Positions 9,442 to 21,154 of a stretch of DNA of 64,000 nt are shown piece by piece (within the stretch, counting starts at the first letter, position 1; each line of letters begins with the position of its first letter). The notes under the pieces were generated by a model, which saw only the letters and a program-made list of their open reading frames with translations, was not told the origin of the DNA and ran no database searches. The translations under genes and the position numbers were made by a program. The stretch spans positions 806,001 through 870,000 of the forward strand of contig NZ_CAJGBN010000001.1 of the NCBI RefSeq assembly GCF_904426505.1, in the 5' to 3' direction. The stretch comes from Rubrivivax sp. A210 (lineage in GTDB: Bacteria; Pseudomonadota; Gammaproteobacteria; Burkholderiales; Burkholderiaceae_C).

Positions 9442-10152
9442 TCAAACATGCACCAACGTGCCTTCGTCCTCGCCCATCACCACGCGCTTGAGCGCGCCGG
9501 GCTTGAAGATGCTGAACACCTTGATCGGCAGCTTCTGGTCGCGGCACAGGGCAAAGGCGGTCGCGTCCAGCACCTGCAGGTTGCGCGAGATGGCCTCGTC
9601 GAAGCTGATGCTGGTGTAGCGCGTGGCGCCGGGGTCTTTCTTGGGATCGGCACTGTAGACGCCGTCCACCTTGGTGGCCTTCAAGACCACCTCGGCACCG
9701 ATCTCGGCGCCGCGCAAGGCAGCGGCAGTGTCGGTGGTGAAGAAGGGGTTGCCGGTGCCGGCGGCAAACACGACGACCTTGCCTTCCTCGAGGTATTGCA
9801 GCGCCTTGGGGCGCACATAGGGCTCGACCACCTGGTCGATGGCAATGGCCGACATCACGCGTGCCGTCATGCCTTCCTGGCGCATGGTGTCGGCCAGGGC
9901 GAGCGCGTTCATCACCGTGGCCAGCATGCCCATGTAGTCGGCGGTGGCGCGATCCATGCCCACCGAACCGCCGGCCACGCCGCGGAAGATGTTGCCGCCG
10001 CCGATGACCACCGCCACCTCGACACCCAGCTGCGTGACCGCCTGCACCTCCTGCACCATGCGCACGATGGTGGCGCGGTTGATGCCGTAGGCGTCGTCGC
10101 CCATCAGGGCCTCGCCCGACAGCTTGAGCAGGATGCGCTTGTAGGCGGGCAT
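9442..10152 (-). CDS. pyrH: UMP kinase PyrH
   Basis: PyrH phosphorylates UMP to UDP in pyrimidine nucleotide synthesis; the bacterial enzyme is a hexamer of the amino-acid kinase fold. The 236-residue protein begins [18 protein letters not shown] and contains the phosphate-binding [13 protein letters not shown] loop and the [17 protein letters not shown] motif. An 81-base gap with a strong hairpin separates it from tsf, so its expression may be partly uncoupled from tsf. Confidence 0.96.
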   Translation of the reverse strand: MPAYKRILLKLSGEALMGDDAYGINRATIVRMVQEVQAVTQLGVEVAVVIGGGNIFRGVAGGSVGMDRATADYMGMLATVMNALALADTMRQEGMTARVMSAIAIDQVVEPYVRPKALQYLEEGKVVVFAAGTGNPFFTTDTAAALRGAEIGAEVVLKATKVDGVYSADPKKDPGATRYTSISFDEAISRNLQVLDATAFALCRDQKLPIKVFSIFKPGALKRVVMGEDEGTLVHV

Positions 10153-10188
10153 CGGATGGACTCCTCCAGGAAAGACAGCAGTGTAAGG

Positions 10189-10223
10189 GGCACCCCTCGC
10201 CGGCAGGGCCGGCGAGGGGTGCC
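10189..10223 (-). terminator. Perfect 16-bp hairpin between tsf and pyrH, possible attenuator or processing site
   Basis: The arms GGCACCCCTCGCCGGC (10,189-10,204) and its exact complement (10,208-10,223) enclose a 3-base loop. Reading on the minus strand, no proper T-run follows (CTTACACTGCTG), so it is not a textbook rho-independent terminator. It could reduce read-through, block 3' exonucleases, or act as a processing site between tsf and pyrH. Confidence 0.55.
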
Positions 10224-10233
10224 GGACAGGCGC

Positions 10234-11154
10234 TTACTGCGCCTTGGCCGCGGCGACCTGGGCCGCCACCTCGGCGGCGAAGTCGTCGACCTTCTTCTCG
10301 ATGCCCTCACCCACCACGTAGAGGGTGAAGCCGGCCACCTTGGTGGCCTTTTCCTTGAGCATCTGCTCGACCGTCTGCTTGTCGTTCTTGACAAAGGTCT
10401 GGTTCAGCAGCGAGACCTCCTTGAGGAACTTCTGCACCGAGCCTTCGACGCGCTTGGCGACGATCTCGGGCGACTGCGCCGCCTTGCCTTCGGCCACGGC
10501 CTTGGCGCTGTCCTCGGCAGCCTTCTCGGCGGCAACGCGGCGCTCGACCTCGATCAGCTCGGCCGCCACATCGCTGGTGGCCAGGGCCTTGGGCTTCATT
10601 GCGGCCACATGCATGGCCACATCCTTTGCGGCGACGTCGTCACCCGTGAACTCGACCAGCACACCGATGCGCGTGCCGTGCAGGTAGCTGGCCAGCTTGC
10701 CGCCGCCGGCATAGCGCTTGAAGCGGCGCACGGCCATGTTTTCGCCGATCTTGCCGATCAGGCCCTTGCGCACGTCCTCGACCGTGGGGCCGAAGCCGTC
10801 CTGCGCCAGCGGCAGGGCCGACAGCGCAGCCAGGTCGGCCGGGTTGTGGGCGGCCACCAGCTGGGCGGCGGCCTGGGTGAAGGCCAGGAAGGACTCGTTC
10901 TTCGAGACGAAGTCGGTTTCGCAGTTGACCTCGACCAGGGCGCCGGTGGCGCCGTCCACCGCGGCGGCGACCACGCCCTCGGCGGTGATGCGCGAGGCGG
11001 CCTTGCTGGCCTTGCTGCCCAGCTTGACGCGCAGGATCTCTTCGGCACGCGCGGCGTCGCCGTCGGCCTCGGTGAGTGCCTTCTTGCACTCCATCATCGG
11101 CGCGTCGGTCTTGGCGCGCAGCTCGGCCACCATGCTTGCAGTGATTGCGGGCAT
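10234..11154 (-). CDS. tsf: Elongation factor Ts
   Basis: EF-Ts is the nucleotide exchange factor for EF-Tu. The 306-residue protein begins [20 protein letters not shown], has the [14 protein letters not shown] motif, and the TDFVSKNE motif of the core domain. The ATG at 11,154 is preceded by a good Shine-Dalgarno (GAAGGAG, about 6 bases away), which settles the start. It is 110 bases downstream of rpsB, the usual order. Confidence 0.96.
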   Translation of the reverse strand: MPAITASMVAELRAKTDAPMMECKKALTEADGDAARAEEILRVKLGSKASKAASRITAEGVVAAAVDGATGALVEVNCETDFVSKNESFLAFTQAAAQLVAAHNPADLAALSALPLAQDGFGPTVEDVRKGLIGKIGENMAVRRFKRYAGGGKLASYLHGTRIGVLVEFTGDDVAAKDVAMHVAAMKPKALATSDVAAELIEVERRVAAEKAAEDSAKAVAEGKAAQSPEIVAKRVEGSVQKFLKEVSLLNQTFVKNDKQTVEQMLKEKATKVAGFTLYVVGEGIEKKVDDFAAEVAAQVAAAKAQ

Positions 11155-11182
11155 TGGAATCTCCTTCAAAAAGCGGTCACCC

Positions 11183-11202
11183 ACCGGGCCGGACGGCGCG
11201 GT
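11183..11202 (-). terminator. Weak hairpin in the rpsB-tsf spacer
   Basis: On the minus strand, ACCGCGCC and GGCCCGGT pair with one mismatch around a 4-base loop, and a TTTTT run follows about 12 bases later, just before the tsf ribosome-binding site. The spacing is too long for a classical terminator. A partial attenuator that lowers tsf relative to rpsB is possible but unproven. Confidence 0.3.
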
Positions 11203-11264
11203 GAGCAGGTGCGGCAGCAACGGCCCCGGCGCCGACAGGCGCACGAGGCCGCAGCGGCCCGCGA

Positions 11265-12008
11265 TCAGGACTCTTCTTTGACTTCGACGAAGTCGTCGCC
11301 ACCGGCCACGGCCTGCACGACCTCATGGGTGGCGTTGGCCCTGCCTTCGAGCACGGCATCGGCCACGGCCTTGGCGTACAGAGCCACGGCCTTGGCGGAG
11401 TCGTCGTTGCCGGGGATGACGTAGTCGATGCCCACAGGCGAGTGGTTGGTGTCGACGATGCCGATCACCGGAATGCCCAGCTTCTTGGCCTCGGCCACGG
11501 CGATCTTGTGGTAGCCGACGTCGATGACGAACATGGCGTCAGGCAGCGCGCCCATGTCCTGGATGCCGCCGATGTCCTTCTCGAGCTTGACCAGTTCGCG
11601 CTCGAACAGCAGCGCTTCCTTCTTGATCATCGCCTCGGTGCCAGCTTCCTTGGTGGCCTGCATGTCCTTGAGCTTCTTCAGCGAACCCTTGACGGTCTTG
11701 AAGTTGGTCATCATGCCGCCCAGCCAGCGCTGGTCGACGTAGGGCATGCCGCAGCGCTGGGCTTCCAGCGCGATGACCTCGCGCGCCTGGCGCTTGGTGC
11801 CGATCATCAGGATGTTGCCGCGCTTGCCCGCGAGCTGGCGGATGAACTTCATCGCTTCCTCGAAGAGCGGCTGCGTCTTCTCAAGGTTGATGATGTGGAT
11901 CTTGTTGCGATGGCCGTAGATGTACGGGGCCATCTTGGGGTTCCAGAAGCGCGTTTGGTGCCCGAAATGGACGCCGGCTTCCAGCATTTCACGCATGGAG
12001 ACAGTCAT
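11265..12008 (-). CDS. rpsB: 30S ribosomal protein S2
   Basis: S2 binds the head-body junction of the small subunit with S1. The 247-residue protein matches the family: [20 protein letters not shown] at the N-terminus, then [17 protein letters not shown] and the [18 protein letters not shown] segment. An AGGA sits 7-8 bases before the ATG. It is the first gene of the long minus-strand cluster that continues to lpxA. Confidence 0.97.
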   Translation of the reverse strand: MTVSMREMLEAGVHFGHQTRFWNPKMAPYIYGHRNKIHIINLEKTQPLFEEAMKFIRQLAGKRGNILMIGTKRQAREVIALEAQRCGMPYVDQRWLGGMMTNFKTVKGSLKKLKDMQATKEAGTEAMIKKEALLFERELVKLEKDIGGIQDMGALPDAMFVIDVGYHKIAVAEAKKLGIPVIGIVDTNHSPVGIDYVIPGNDDSAKAVALYAKAVADAVLEGRANATHEVVQAVAGGDDFVEVKEES

Positions 12009-12311
12009 GGAAAGTCCTAAGGTTGAGTCTAGAATCCCGCCGCTTCATCGGGCCCGCGCCGCAGCTCTGCAAGAGCTGCTCGACGGGGCCGCGACACCTT
12101 GGTTCGGCTGGGTTCGCGATTGGTCTGCCGGCATTGGCGGCCCGGGCAACAACAAGCGGCAATGAGGGTGGACACCCGGGGCTGGTCAACCGTTTGGCGA
12201 CCACACCCCATCAATTCCATCCCGCACTGCACTGCTGCAGCCGACCTCCACTGAGGCAAACCCAATGAGTTTAGCATGCACCGCGGCCCTGGCCGCCGAC
12301 CGAGGCTGCCG
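12009..12311. promoter_or_regulatory. Divergent intergenic region between rpsB and the D-amino-acid dehydrogenase gene
   Basis: This roughly 300-base stretch has no credible coding sequence. It must hold the promoter of the rpsB cluster (minus) and probably that of the dadA-like gene (plus). I find no convincing -35/-10 pair. Weak candidates on the minus strand are TTGACC (complement of 12,184-12,189) and a TAGACT near 12,030. In the rpsB leader, 12,061-12,079 forms a hairpin with 8-bp arms (GCAGCTCT / AGAGCTGC, 3-base loop). Ribosomal-protein leaders often bind their product, but autoregulation by S2 here is only a guess. Confidence 0.5.
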
Positions 12312-13577
12312 ATGCGCGTAGCCCTCGTCGGCGCCGGCATCGTCGGCGTCACCACGGCCTATGAGCTGGCCGCCCTCGGCCATGAGGTCACCGTCTTCGA
12401 GCGCCGCGGCAGCGTTGCGGCCGAGGCCAGCTTTGCCAATGCCGGCGTCGTCGCGCCGGGCTACGTCACGCCCTGGGCGGCGCCGGGCATGTCGATCAAG
12501 GTGCTGCGCCACCTCTTCGCCCGCCACGCCGCGGTGCGCTTCGGTGGCGCCTCGGCCCTGGCCCAGTTGCCCTGGATGTGGCGCTGGTGGCGCGCCTGCC
12601 GCCCTGCCGCCTACGGCCCCAATCGCGCCGCCATGCACCGCCTGGCGAGCTTCAGCCGCGAGCGCATGCTCGAGCTGACGCGCAGCCTGCGCCTGGACTA
12701 CGAACAGATGCCCGGTTGGACCGTGCTGCTGCGCGACGAGCGCGAGCTGCGCGGCGCCCAGGCCGGCCTGGCCCTGCTGCGCGAACTGGGCGTGGCGCAC
12801 GACGTCGTGGACGGCACACGCGCACGCCAGCTCGAGCCCGGACTCAACCCCGAGACACCGCTGCACGCCGCCATCCACCTGGCCCAGGACGGCGTCGGCA
12901 ACTGCCGCCAGTTCGCCCATCTGCTCAAGGCCGAGGCCCAGCGCCTGGGTGCCGTCTTCCGCTTCGACGCCTCGGTGCGCAGCCTGGCACCCGGCACGCG
13001 ACCGGCGCTGCAGCTGGTCGAAGGCAGCATCCATGAAGCCGAGGCCATCGTCATCTGCGCCGGCGTGCAGGCCAATGCGCTGCTGGCCGGCATAGGCTGC
13101 CGGCTGCCGCTGGCGCCGGTGTACGGCTATTCGATCACGGCGCCGCTGCGCCACATGGAAGGCGCGGCCCACCACGCGCCGCGCGCCGCGCTGATGGACG
13201 AACGCTACAAGGTGGCGATCTCGCGCCTGGGCATGCGCGTGCGCGTCTCCGGCAGCGCCGAGATCGGCGGCACGCTCGAGCACAAGAACCCGGCCGCGCT
13301 GCGCACGCTCTACAAGGTGCTGGACGACTGGTTCCCTGGCGCCGTGCTGGTGCGCGAAGCCCAAGCCTGGAAGGGCGCGCGGCCCATGCTGCCCGACGGC
13401 CCGCCGGTGCTGGGCGAAAGCGGTGCGCCCGGCATCTGGCTCAACCTCGGCCATGGCTCCAGCGGCTGGGCCCTGGCCTGCGGCTCGGCGCGGGTGCTGG
13501 CCGAGCGGCTGAGCGGCCGTGCGGCGCCCATAGACACCGGCCGGCTGACCCTGGCCCGCTTGCGCGGTGAAGGCTGA
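12312..13577 (+). CDS. dadA: D-amino-acid dehydrogenase (DadA-like FAD oxidoreductase)
   Basis: This DAO-fold flavoenzyme most likely oxidises D-amino acids to 2-oxo acids and passes electrons to the respiratory chain. The 421-residue protein starts with the dinucleotide-binding motif VALVGAGIVGVTTAYELAAL and ERR, followed by SFANAGVVAPGYVTPWAAPG, which is characteristic of DadA. The C-terminal GHGSSGWALACGS is also typical. The ATG at 12,312 places the Rossmann motif at the N-terminus with a GAGG 7 bases upstream; an in-frame ATG at 12,276 would add 12 unlikely residues. The next gene starts around its stop codon, so the two are cotranscribed. Confidence 0.85.
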   Translation: MRVALVGAGIVGVTTAYELAALGHEVTVFERRGSVAAEASFANAGVVAPGYVTPWAAPGMSIKVLRHLFARHAAVRFGGASALAQLPWMWRWWRACRPAAYGPNRAAMHRLASFSRERMLELTRSLRLDYEQMPGWTVLLRDERELRGAQAGLALLRELGVAHDVVDGTRARQLEPGLNPETPLHAAIHLAQDGVGNCRQFAHLLKAEAQRLGAVFRFDASVRSLAPGTRPALQLVEGSIHEAEAIVICAGVQANALLAGIGCRLPLAPVYGYSITAPLRHMEGAAHHAPRAALMDERYKVAISRLGMRVRVSGSAEIGGTLEHKNPAALRTLYKVLDDWFPGAVLVREAQAWKGARPMLPDGPPVLGESGAPGIWLNLGHGSSGWALACGSARVLAERLSGRAAPIDTGRLTLARLRGEG

Positions 13578-13599
13578 AGACACGCCTGACAATCGCGGC

Positions 13600-15108
13600 A
13601 TGAGGCCACCCGGCGACATCCTGCACATCACGCCCCGAAGCGGGCCCTGGCCGCTGCACGATGCCGCCGCCTCGCGTTCGGTCGAGCAGGTGGCGCTGGC
13701 GGCCCATGCACCCCATGTGCTGATGGCCCTCGCCGGCCTTGCAGTGGCGCGGCTGGCGCTGGCGCTGGCGCCGCACGCAGCGCGCATCCGGGTCTGGGCC
13801 GGGCCCGGCAACAACGGCGGCGATGGCCTTGTCGCGGCCCGACACCTGCACCAGGCCGGCAAGGCCGTGAGTGTGGACTTCATTGGCGACAGCGCCCGTC
13901 TTCCCTTCGATGCCGCCCAGGCCTGGCGCGAGGCCATCGCGGCCGGTGTGCCCATCGCTACGGCGACCTGGGGACCGGACGCGGGGCCGCCGCCCGATCT
14001 GGTGATCGACGCGCTGCTGGGCATAGGCAGCACGCGCGCACCGGCCGGCGCCATGGCCCAGGCCGTTGCGGCAATGAATGCGGGAACAGCACCTGTGCTG
14101 GCGGTCGACATCCCCACCGGCCTGCACCCCGACAGCGGCGCGCCACTGGGCGAAGCCGCCGTGCGCGCCACCGCCACGCTGGCACTGCTGACCCTCAAGC
14201 CCGGCTGCTTCACCGGCCAGGGCCGCGATTTCGCTGGTGACGTCTGGCTCGCGCCACTGGGTGTGACGACGGCCGATGGCGCAACGGCCAGGCTGATCGG
14301 AGCACCCGCCAACGTCCCGCGCCCGCATGCGTCGCACAAGGGCAGCCAAGGCGATGTTGCCGTGGTCGGCGGGGCAGCGGGCATGGCGGGCGCCGCCTGG
14401 CTGGCGGCACGCGCCGCGCTGGCCGCCGGCGCCGGACGCGTCTACTGCAGCCTGCTGGACGAGGACGCAGCGGGCCTGGACCCGCTGCGGCCCGAACTGA
14501 TGGCGCGTGCGCGCTGGTGGGCGTCGCCGCCCGCCGTGCTGGCGCAGGCCACCGTGGCCTGCGGCTGCGGCGGCGGCGAGGCCATCCACGCCGCCCTGCC
14601 CCTTCTGCTGCAGCACGCGGGCCGCCTGCTGCTGGACGCCGATGGCCTGAATGCCCTCGCCGCCGATGCCGCGCTGCAAGCTGCGCTGCGCACGCGCGCC
14701 GGGCGCGGGCTGCCGACCCTGCTGACACCCCACCCGCTGGAAGCCGCGCGGCTGCTCAATGCCACCGTCGCCGCGGTGCAGCGCGACCGCCTGGCTGCGG
14801 CGCGCGAGCTGGCGGCGCGGCTGGCGGCCACCGTGCTGCTCAAGGGCTCGGGCAGCGTCATAGTGGCGCCGGGCGAGTCGCCCTGGATCAACCCCACCGG
14901 CAATGCTGCGCTGGCCACCGCCGGCAGCGGCGACGTGCTGGCCGGCTGGGCGGCCGGGCTGTGGGCGCAACAGCCCGCGGCCTCTGCCCGCGAGATCGCC
15001 GTGATGGCCGCCTGGCAACACGGCAACGCCGCCGACCGCCATGCCCCGGCGGCACGCGGCGCACCGCTGCGCGCGAGCGATCTGGTCGAGGCCCTGGCGG
15101 CGCGCTGA
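13600..15108 (+). CDS. nnr: Bifunctional NAD(P)H-hydrate repair enzyme (epimerase + ADP-dependent dehydratase)
   Basis: Nnr (YjeF) repairs hydrated NAD(P)H: the N-terminal domain epimerises R-NAD(P)HX and the C-terminal domain dehydrates the S form with ADP. Both domains are seen: AGPGNNGGDGLVAARHL near residue 65 (YjeF_N) and NPTGNAALATAGSGDVLAGW near 430 (carbohydrate kinase-like). The total of about 502 residues fits a bifunctional enzyme. I chose ATG 13,600; a GTG at 13,567 overlapping the dadA stop would add 11 residues and cannot be excluded. Pairing with dadA is common in related genomes, though the functional link is not obvious. Confidence 0.9.
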   Translation: MRPPGDILHITPRSGPWPLHDAAASRSVEQVALAAHAPHVLMALAGLAVARLALALAPHAARIRVWAGPGNNGGDGLVAARHLHQAGKAVSVDFIGDSARLPFDAAQAWREAIAAGVPIATATWGPDAGPPPDLVIDALLGIGSTRAPAGAMAQAVAAMNAGTAPVLAVDIPTGLHPDSGAPLGEAAVRATATLALLTLKPGCFTGQGRDFAGDVWLAPLGVTTADGATARLIGAPANVPRPHASHKGSQGDVAVVGGAAGMAGAAWLAARAALAAGAGRVYCSLLDEDAAGLDPLRPELMARARWWASPPAVLAQATVACGCGGGEAIHAALPLLLQHAGRLLLDADGLNALAADAALQAALRTRAGRGLPTLLTPHPLEAARLLNATVAAVQRDRLAAARELAARLAATVLLKGSGSVIVAPGESPWINPTGNAALATAGSGDVLAGWAAGLWAQQPAASAREIAVMAAWQHGNAADRHAPAARGAPLRASDLVEALAAR

Positions 15109-15121
15109 AGCGCCGGCCCGG

Positions 15122-15427
15122 CTAGGCGGGCTGCGGCCCTCCGTAGCCTTCGACGATGACGACATCGGCCACCGACACCGGCCGCCTCAGCGCCAATGCA
15201 GCCTGGTATTCGGGCGATTGGTAGCAGGCCAGCGCGGCGTCATAAGAGGGGAACTGAATCACCACATGGCGCGACCGGCCCTGCCCTTCGGCGATCTGGA
15301 AGCGGCCGGCACGCACCAGGAAGCGGGCGCCGTACTTGCTGAAGGCCGCGGCATTGGCCGCCACATAGGCCTTGTACTGCTCGGTGTCGGCGACATCGAC
15401 GCTGGCGATCCAGTATCCGTGGGTCAT
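15122..15427 (-). CDS. DUF1330 family protein
   Basis: A 101-residue protein of the DUF1330 family, small dimeric alpha/beta ferredoxin-like proteins. The family pattern is clear: GYWIASVDVADTEQYKAY at the N-terminus, then FLVRAGRFQIAEGQ, SRHVVIQFPSYDAALACYQS and a C-terminal VIVEGY. No catalytic function is established for the family, so none is assigned. It is convergent with nnr (13-base gap) and 36 bases downstream of rnr, so it may be read from the rnr transcript. Confidence 0.85.
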   Translation of the reverse strand: MTHGYWIASVDVADTEQYKAYVAANAAAFSKYGARFLVRAGRFQIAEGQGRSRHVVIQFPSYDAALACYQSPEYQAALALRRPVSVADVVIVEGYGGPQPA

Positions 15428-15463
15428 GGCTTGCTCCTGGCGATGTGAGGGTGGTGGCCCCGT

Positions 15464-17695
15464 TCAGCGTCGCGTGCGCGGCTTGGGCGCCGGCCGGGCC
15501 GGGCCCGGTTTGCGCGAGCGCCGCGCCGGCTCGGAGCCGGCCGCCTTGCCCTGGTAGCTGCGCGTGGCCTTCTTGGCGGCGCGATCAGCGTTGCGCACGG
15601 TCGCCAGCTCTTCGGTGGCCGAGGCCGGCGTCGGCGTGGCGCGCGGCTTCTCGCCCCGCGCCAGCAGCCTTTCGGCCTCGCCCTCGCGCACCATGCGGAA
15701 ATCGATCTTGCGGCCGTCGAGGTCGACGCGGCTGACCTGCACCCGCACGCGCGTGCCGATGCCATAGCGGATGCCGGTGCGCTCGCCACGCAGTTCCTGG
15801 CGCGCTTCGTCGTAGCGGTAGTACTCGCCGCCCAACTCGGTGATGTGGACCAGGCCCTCAACGTAGAGCGCGTCCAGCGTGACGAAGAGGCCGAAGCCGG
15901 CCGCCGCGCTGACCGTGCCCGAGAACTCCTCGCCCAGGTGCTCGCGCATGTAGCGGCACTTGAGCCAGGCCTCTACATCGCGGCTGGCCTCGTCGGCGCG
16001 GCGCTCGTTGGCGCTGCAATGGCCGCCGGCGGCCTCCCACAGCGCCATCTCCTGCGACGGCGGCTTGCCCTGCAGCTTGGCCGGCTTGCCGCCCCGGCGC
16101 AGCTCGGGCACGCGCGTCTTGTCACTGGCCACCAGGTGGTAGCGGCGGCCGGCCAGCAGGGCCTTGATGACGCGGTGTACCAGCAGGTCGGGATAGCGCC
16201 GTATCGGGCTCGTGAAGTGGGTGTAGGCCTCGTAGGCGAGGCCGAAATGGCCGCTGTTGGTGGCGGTATAGATGGCCTGCTGCATCGAGCGCAGCAGCAG
16301 GGTGTGGATCTGCTGCGCGTCGGGCCGGTTGGCCGTGGCCTGGGCGATGGCCTGCATCTCGCCCGGCTTGGGATCGTCGCTCAGTTGCACGCCCACCAGG
16401 CCCAGCGCGCGAAGCTGGGCCTGCAGCGCGATGCGCTTCTCGGGCGTCGGGCCCTCGTGTACGCGGTACAGACAGGGGTGCTCGGCGGCGGCGATGAAGT
16501 CGGCGGCGCAGACATTGGCCGCCAGCATGGCCTCCTCGATCAGGCGGTGCGCCTCGTTGCGGGTGCGCGGCACGATCTTCTCGATGCGGCCGTTGTCGTC
16601 GCAGACGATCTGCGTCTCGGTGGTCTCGAAATCGACCGCGCCGCGACGGGCGCGCTGTTTGAGCAGGGCGCGGTAGACCTCGTGCAGGTGCAGCAGGTGC
16701 GGCACCAGGTCGGCCCGTGCCGCCGCCTCGGGCCCGCGCGTGTTGGCGAGCACCGCTGCCACCTCGGTGTAGGTCAGGCGCGCCTGCGAATTGATGATGG
16801 CCGGGTAGAACTGGTAGGCCTCGACCTCGCCCTCGGCCGTGACCACCATGTCGCAGACCACGGCCAGGCGCTCGACCTGGGGGTTGAGCGAACAAAGGCC
16901 GTTGGACAGCTTCTCGGGCAGCATGGGGATCACGCGGCGCGGGAAGTAGACCGAGGTGGCGCGCTCGTAGGCGTCCTCGTCCAGCGCCTCGCCAGGCTTC
17001 ACGTAGTGGCTCACGTCGGCGATGGCCACCAGCAGGCGCCAGCCATTGACGGCGCTCTTGCCGCGGCCTCGCTTGAAGGGCTCGCAGTAGACGGCGTCGT
17101 CGAAGTCACGCGCGTCCTCGCCGTCGATGGTGACCAGGGCCACGTCGCGCAGGTCGACCCGCTGCTTGCGGTCGGCCGGGCGCAGCTTGTCGGGCAGGGC
17201 CGCGGCCTGGGCCAGGGTCTCGGGGCTGAACTGGTGCGGCACCTCGTACTTGCGCACCGCGATCTCGATCTCCATGCCGGAGTCGTCGATCTCGCCCAGC
17301 ACCTCGGCCACGCGGCCCACCGGCTGCGAATGGAGCGAGGGTGGCTCGGTCAGCTCGACCGACACCACCTGCCCCACGGCAGCGCTGGCGGTGGCGTTCT
17401 TGGGGATGAGAATGTCCTGGCCATAGCGGCTGTCCTCGGGCGCAACGATCCATTGCCCGCCCTCGTGCAGCAGGCGACCGATGATGGGCGTCTTGCGGCG
17501 CTCGAGGATGTCGAGCACGCGGCCCTCGGGCCGGCCCTTGCGGTCGTAGCGCAGCACGCGAACGCGCACGCGGTCGCGGTGCAGCACGGTGCGCATTTCC
17601 TGCTGCGACAGGTAGATCCAGGGCTCGCCCCCATCGGTGACGACGAAGCCGTGGCCGTCGCGGTGACCCTGCACGGTGCCCTCGATTTCGGCCAT
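15464..17695 (-). CDS. rnr: Ribonuclease R (RNB family 3'-5' exoribonuclease)
   Basis: RNase R degrades structured RNA processively from the 3' end. The product (743 residues from ATG 17,695) has cold-shock-like domains (about 1-150), the RNB catalytic domain with GEDARDFDDAVYCE (acidic metal ligands) around residue 210, an S1 domain (about 600-685, FSGTVSAAAGFGLFVTLDA) and a basic tail rich in K, R and P. It starts almost directly with the cold-shock domain (AEIEGTVQGHRDGHGFVV), so the N-terminal helix-turn-helix of E. coli RNase R is missing. A further in-frame ATG at 17,776 would add 27 residues, but that stretch lies over a tRNA promoter and does not look like an HTH. No clear Shine-Dalgarno precedes either start. 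Confidence 0.9.
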   Translation of the reverse strand: MAEIEGTVQGHRDGHGFVVTDGGEPWIYLSQQEMRTVLHRDRVRVRVLRYDRKGRPEGRVLDILERRKTPIIGRLLHEGGQWIVAPEDSRYGQDILIPKNATASAAVGQVVSVELTEPPSLHSQPVGRVAEVLGEIDDSGMEIEIAVRKYEVPHQFSPETLAQAAALPDKLRPADRKQRVDLRDVALVTIDGEDARDFDDAVYCEPFKRGRGKSAVNGWRLLVAIADVSHYVKPGEALDEDAYERATSVYFPRRVIPMLPEKLSNGLCSLNPQVERLAVVCDMVVTAEGEVEAYQFYPAIINSQARLTYTEVAAVLANTRGPEAAARADLVPHLLHLHEVYRALLKQRARRGAVDFETTETQIVCDDNGRIEKIVPRTRNEAHRLIEEAMLAANVCAADFIAAAEHPCLYRVHEGPTPEKRIALQAQLRALGLVGVQLSDDPKPGEMQAIAQATANRPDAQQIHTLLLRSMQQAIYTATNSGHFGLAYEAYTHFTSPIRRYPDLLVHRVIKALLAGRRYHLVASDKTRVPELRRGGKPAKLQGKPPSQEMALWEAAGGHCSANERRADEASRDVEAWLKCRYMREHLGEEFSGTVSAAAGFGLFVTLDALYVEGLVHITELGGEYYRYDEARQELRGERTGIRYGIGTRVRVQVSRVDLDGRKIDFRMVREGEAERLLARGEKPRATPTPASATEELATVRNADRAAKKATRSYQGKAAGSEPARRSRKPGPARPAPKPRTRR

Positions 17696-17721
17696 CAATG
17701 CGGGGCCGGTGTTGGAGGGGC

Positions 17722-17751
17722 TTGAAATGATCTTGTTCTTGATGATATAGT
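17722..17751 (+). promoter_or_regulatory. Sigma-70-type promoter of tRNA-Leu
   Basis: TTGAAA (17,722-17,727) and TATAGT (17,746-17,751) are 18 bases apart in a locally AT-rich stretch that stands out from the GC-rich surroundings. Start of transcription would be near 17,758, about 45 bases before the mature tRNA. It also argues that the upstream extension of rnr is not translated. Confidence 0.65.
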
Positions 17752-17801
17752 CCTTAGTTCCTGAGGGCAGGCACACACCGAGAGATGTGGTCAGCTCCCA
17801 A

Positions 17802-17886
<85 letters not shown>

Positions 17887-17894
17887 ATCTGAAT

Positions 17895-17926
17895 GGCCGG
17901 CATGTTGCAAAGCATGCCGGCCTTTT
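17895..17926 (+). terminator. Rho-independent terminator of tRNA-Leu
   Basis: Arms GGCCGGCATG (17,895-17,904) and CATGCCGGCC (17,913-17,922) form a perfect 10-bp stem with an 8-base loop, followed at once by TTTT. It lies 8 bases after the CCA end. Confidence 0.9.
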
Positions 17927-17986
17927 CAATTCTGGCGCCGCTTTCAGAGGTCGCAGCGGCACGCAAGGCGGGTGGCCGGAATGCCT

Positions 17987-18508
17987 TCAGACGGCAAACT
18001 TCCGCGCCAGCCCGTCGGGCCGCAGGTTGTCGTACTCTTCGAAGGGCTGGTGGATCCACGGGCTCGTGGGCAGCGTCTCGACGTAGTAGTCGGGCGTGTA
18101 GGTCGAGACCCCCTTGACCCAGATGACGCCGGCGCGCAGCTCGCGGATGGACGGCATGCCGCGCAGCCGATCGACCACTGCGCGCAGCGTGTGGCCGGTG
18201 TCGGCCAGGTCGTCGATCAGCAGCACGCGGCCGGCCAGTTCGCCCTTGGGCATGGTGATGTACTTGGCCAGGTCCAGCCGGCCCTGGATCGTGCCGGCCT
18301 CGGCGCGGTAGGAACTGGTCGACATGATGGCCAGCGGCTTGTCGAACACGCGCGACAGCACATCGCCCGGCCGCATGCCGCCGCGCGCCAGGCAGATGAT
18401 CTGGTCGAACTCCCAGCCGGAGTTATGCACCTTGAGCGCCAGGCGCTCGATCAGCATGTGGTACTCGTCCCAGGACACGTACAGGTGCTTGCCATCGTCG
18501 GTGAGCAT
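17987..18508 (-). CDS. Phosphoribosyltransferase (purine type)
   Basis: A 173-residue PRTase-fold protein. The PRPP-binding signature is VLLIDDLADTGHTLRAV near residue 95-110, and a PPi-loop-like ICLARGGMRPGD is at about 38-50. The size and the WSWDEYH-like N-terminus (YVSWDEYHMLIERLA) resemble the xanthine-guanine / hypoxanthine group, so purine salvage is the likely role; the exact base specificity cannot be read from sequence. It follows purA by 30 bases on the same strand, which fits purine metabolism. Confidence 0.85.
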   Translation of the reverse strand: MLTDDGKHLYVSWDEYHMLIERLALKVHNSGWEFDQIICLARGGMRPGDVLSRVFDKPLAIMSTSSYRAEAGTIQGRLDLAKYITMPKGELAGRVLLIDDLADTGHTLRAVVDRLRGMPSIRELRAGVIWVKGVSTYTPDYYVETLPTSPWIHQPFEEYDNLRPDGLARKFAV

Positions 18509-18538
18509 GGGCTTGGTCCTCTGTCGTTCTTGCGGGGT

Positions 18539-21089
<2,551 letters not shown>

Positions 21090-21114
21090 GCAATGCACCG
21101 GTGATGAAACCGGC

Positions 21115-21120
21115 ATTGTA
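21115..21120 (-). promoter_or_regulatory. Candidate -10 element for hisZ-purA
   Basis: TACAAT on the minus strand, 26 bases upstream of the hisZ ATG, followed in the leader by CCGG-TGATGAAA-CCGG. No good -35 is seen at 16-18 bases. It suggests hisZ-purA-phosphoribosyltransferase can be transcribed separately from the hfl genes. Confidence 0.4.
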
Positions 21121-21154
21121 GGCGCCGGGCCGACCACAGGCTGACGCGGCAGGC

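Noticed and set aside
8458..11424. A 988-codon plus-strand frame spanning the antisense of uppS, frr, pyrH and tsf
   Set aside because: It crosses several well-established genes and their spacers on the other strand and shows no homology-like pattern.
15845..17725. A 626-codon plus-strand frame opposite rnr
   Set aside because: Antisense shadow of RNase R; no start context and shadow-type composition.
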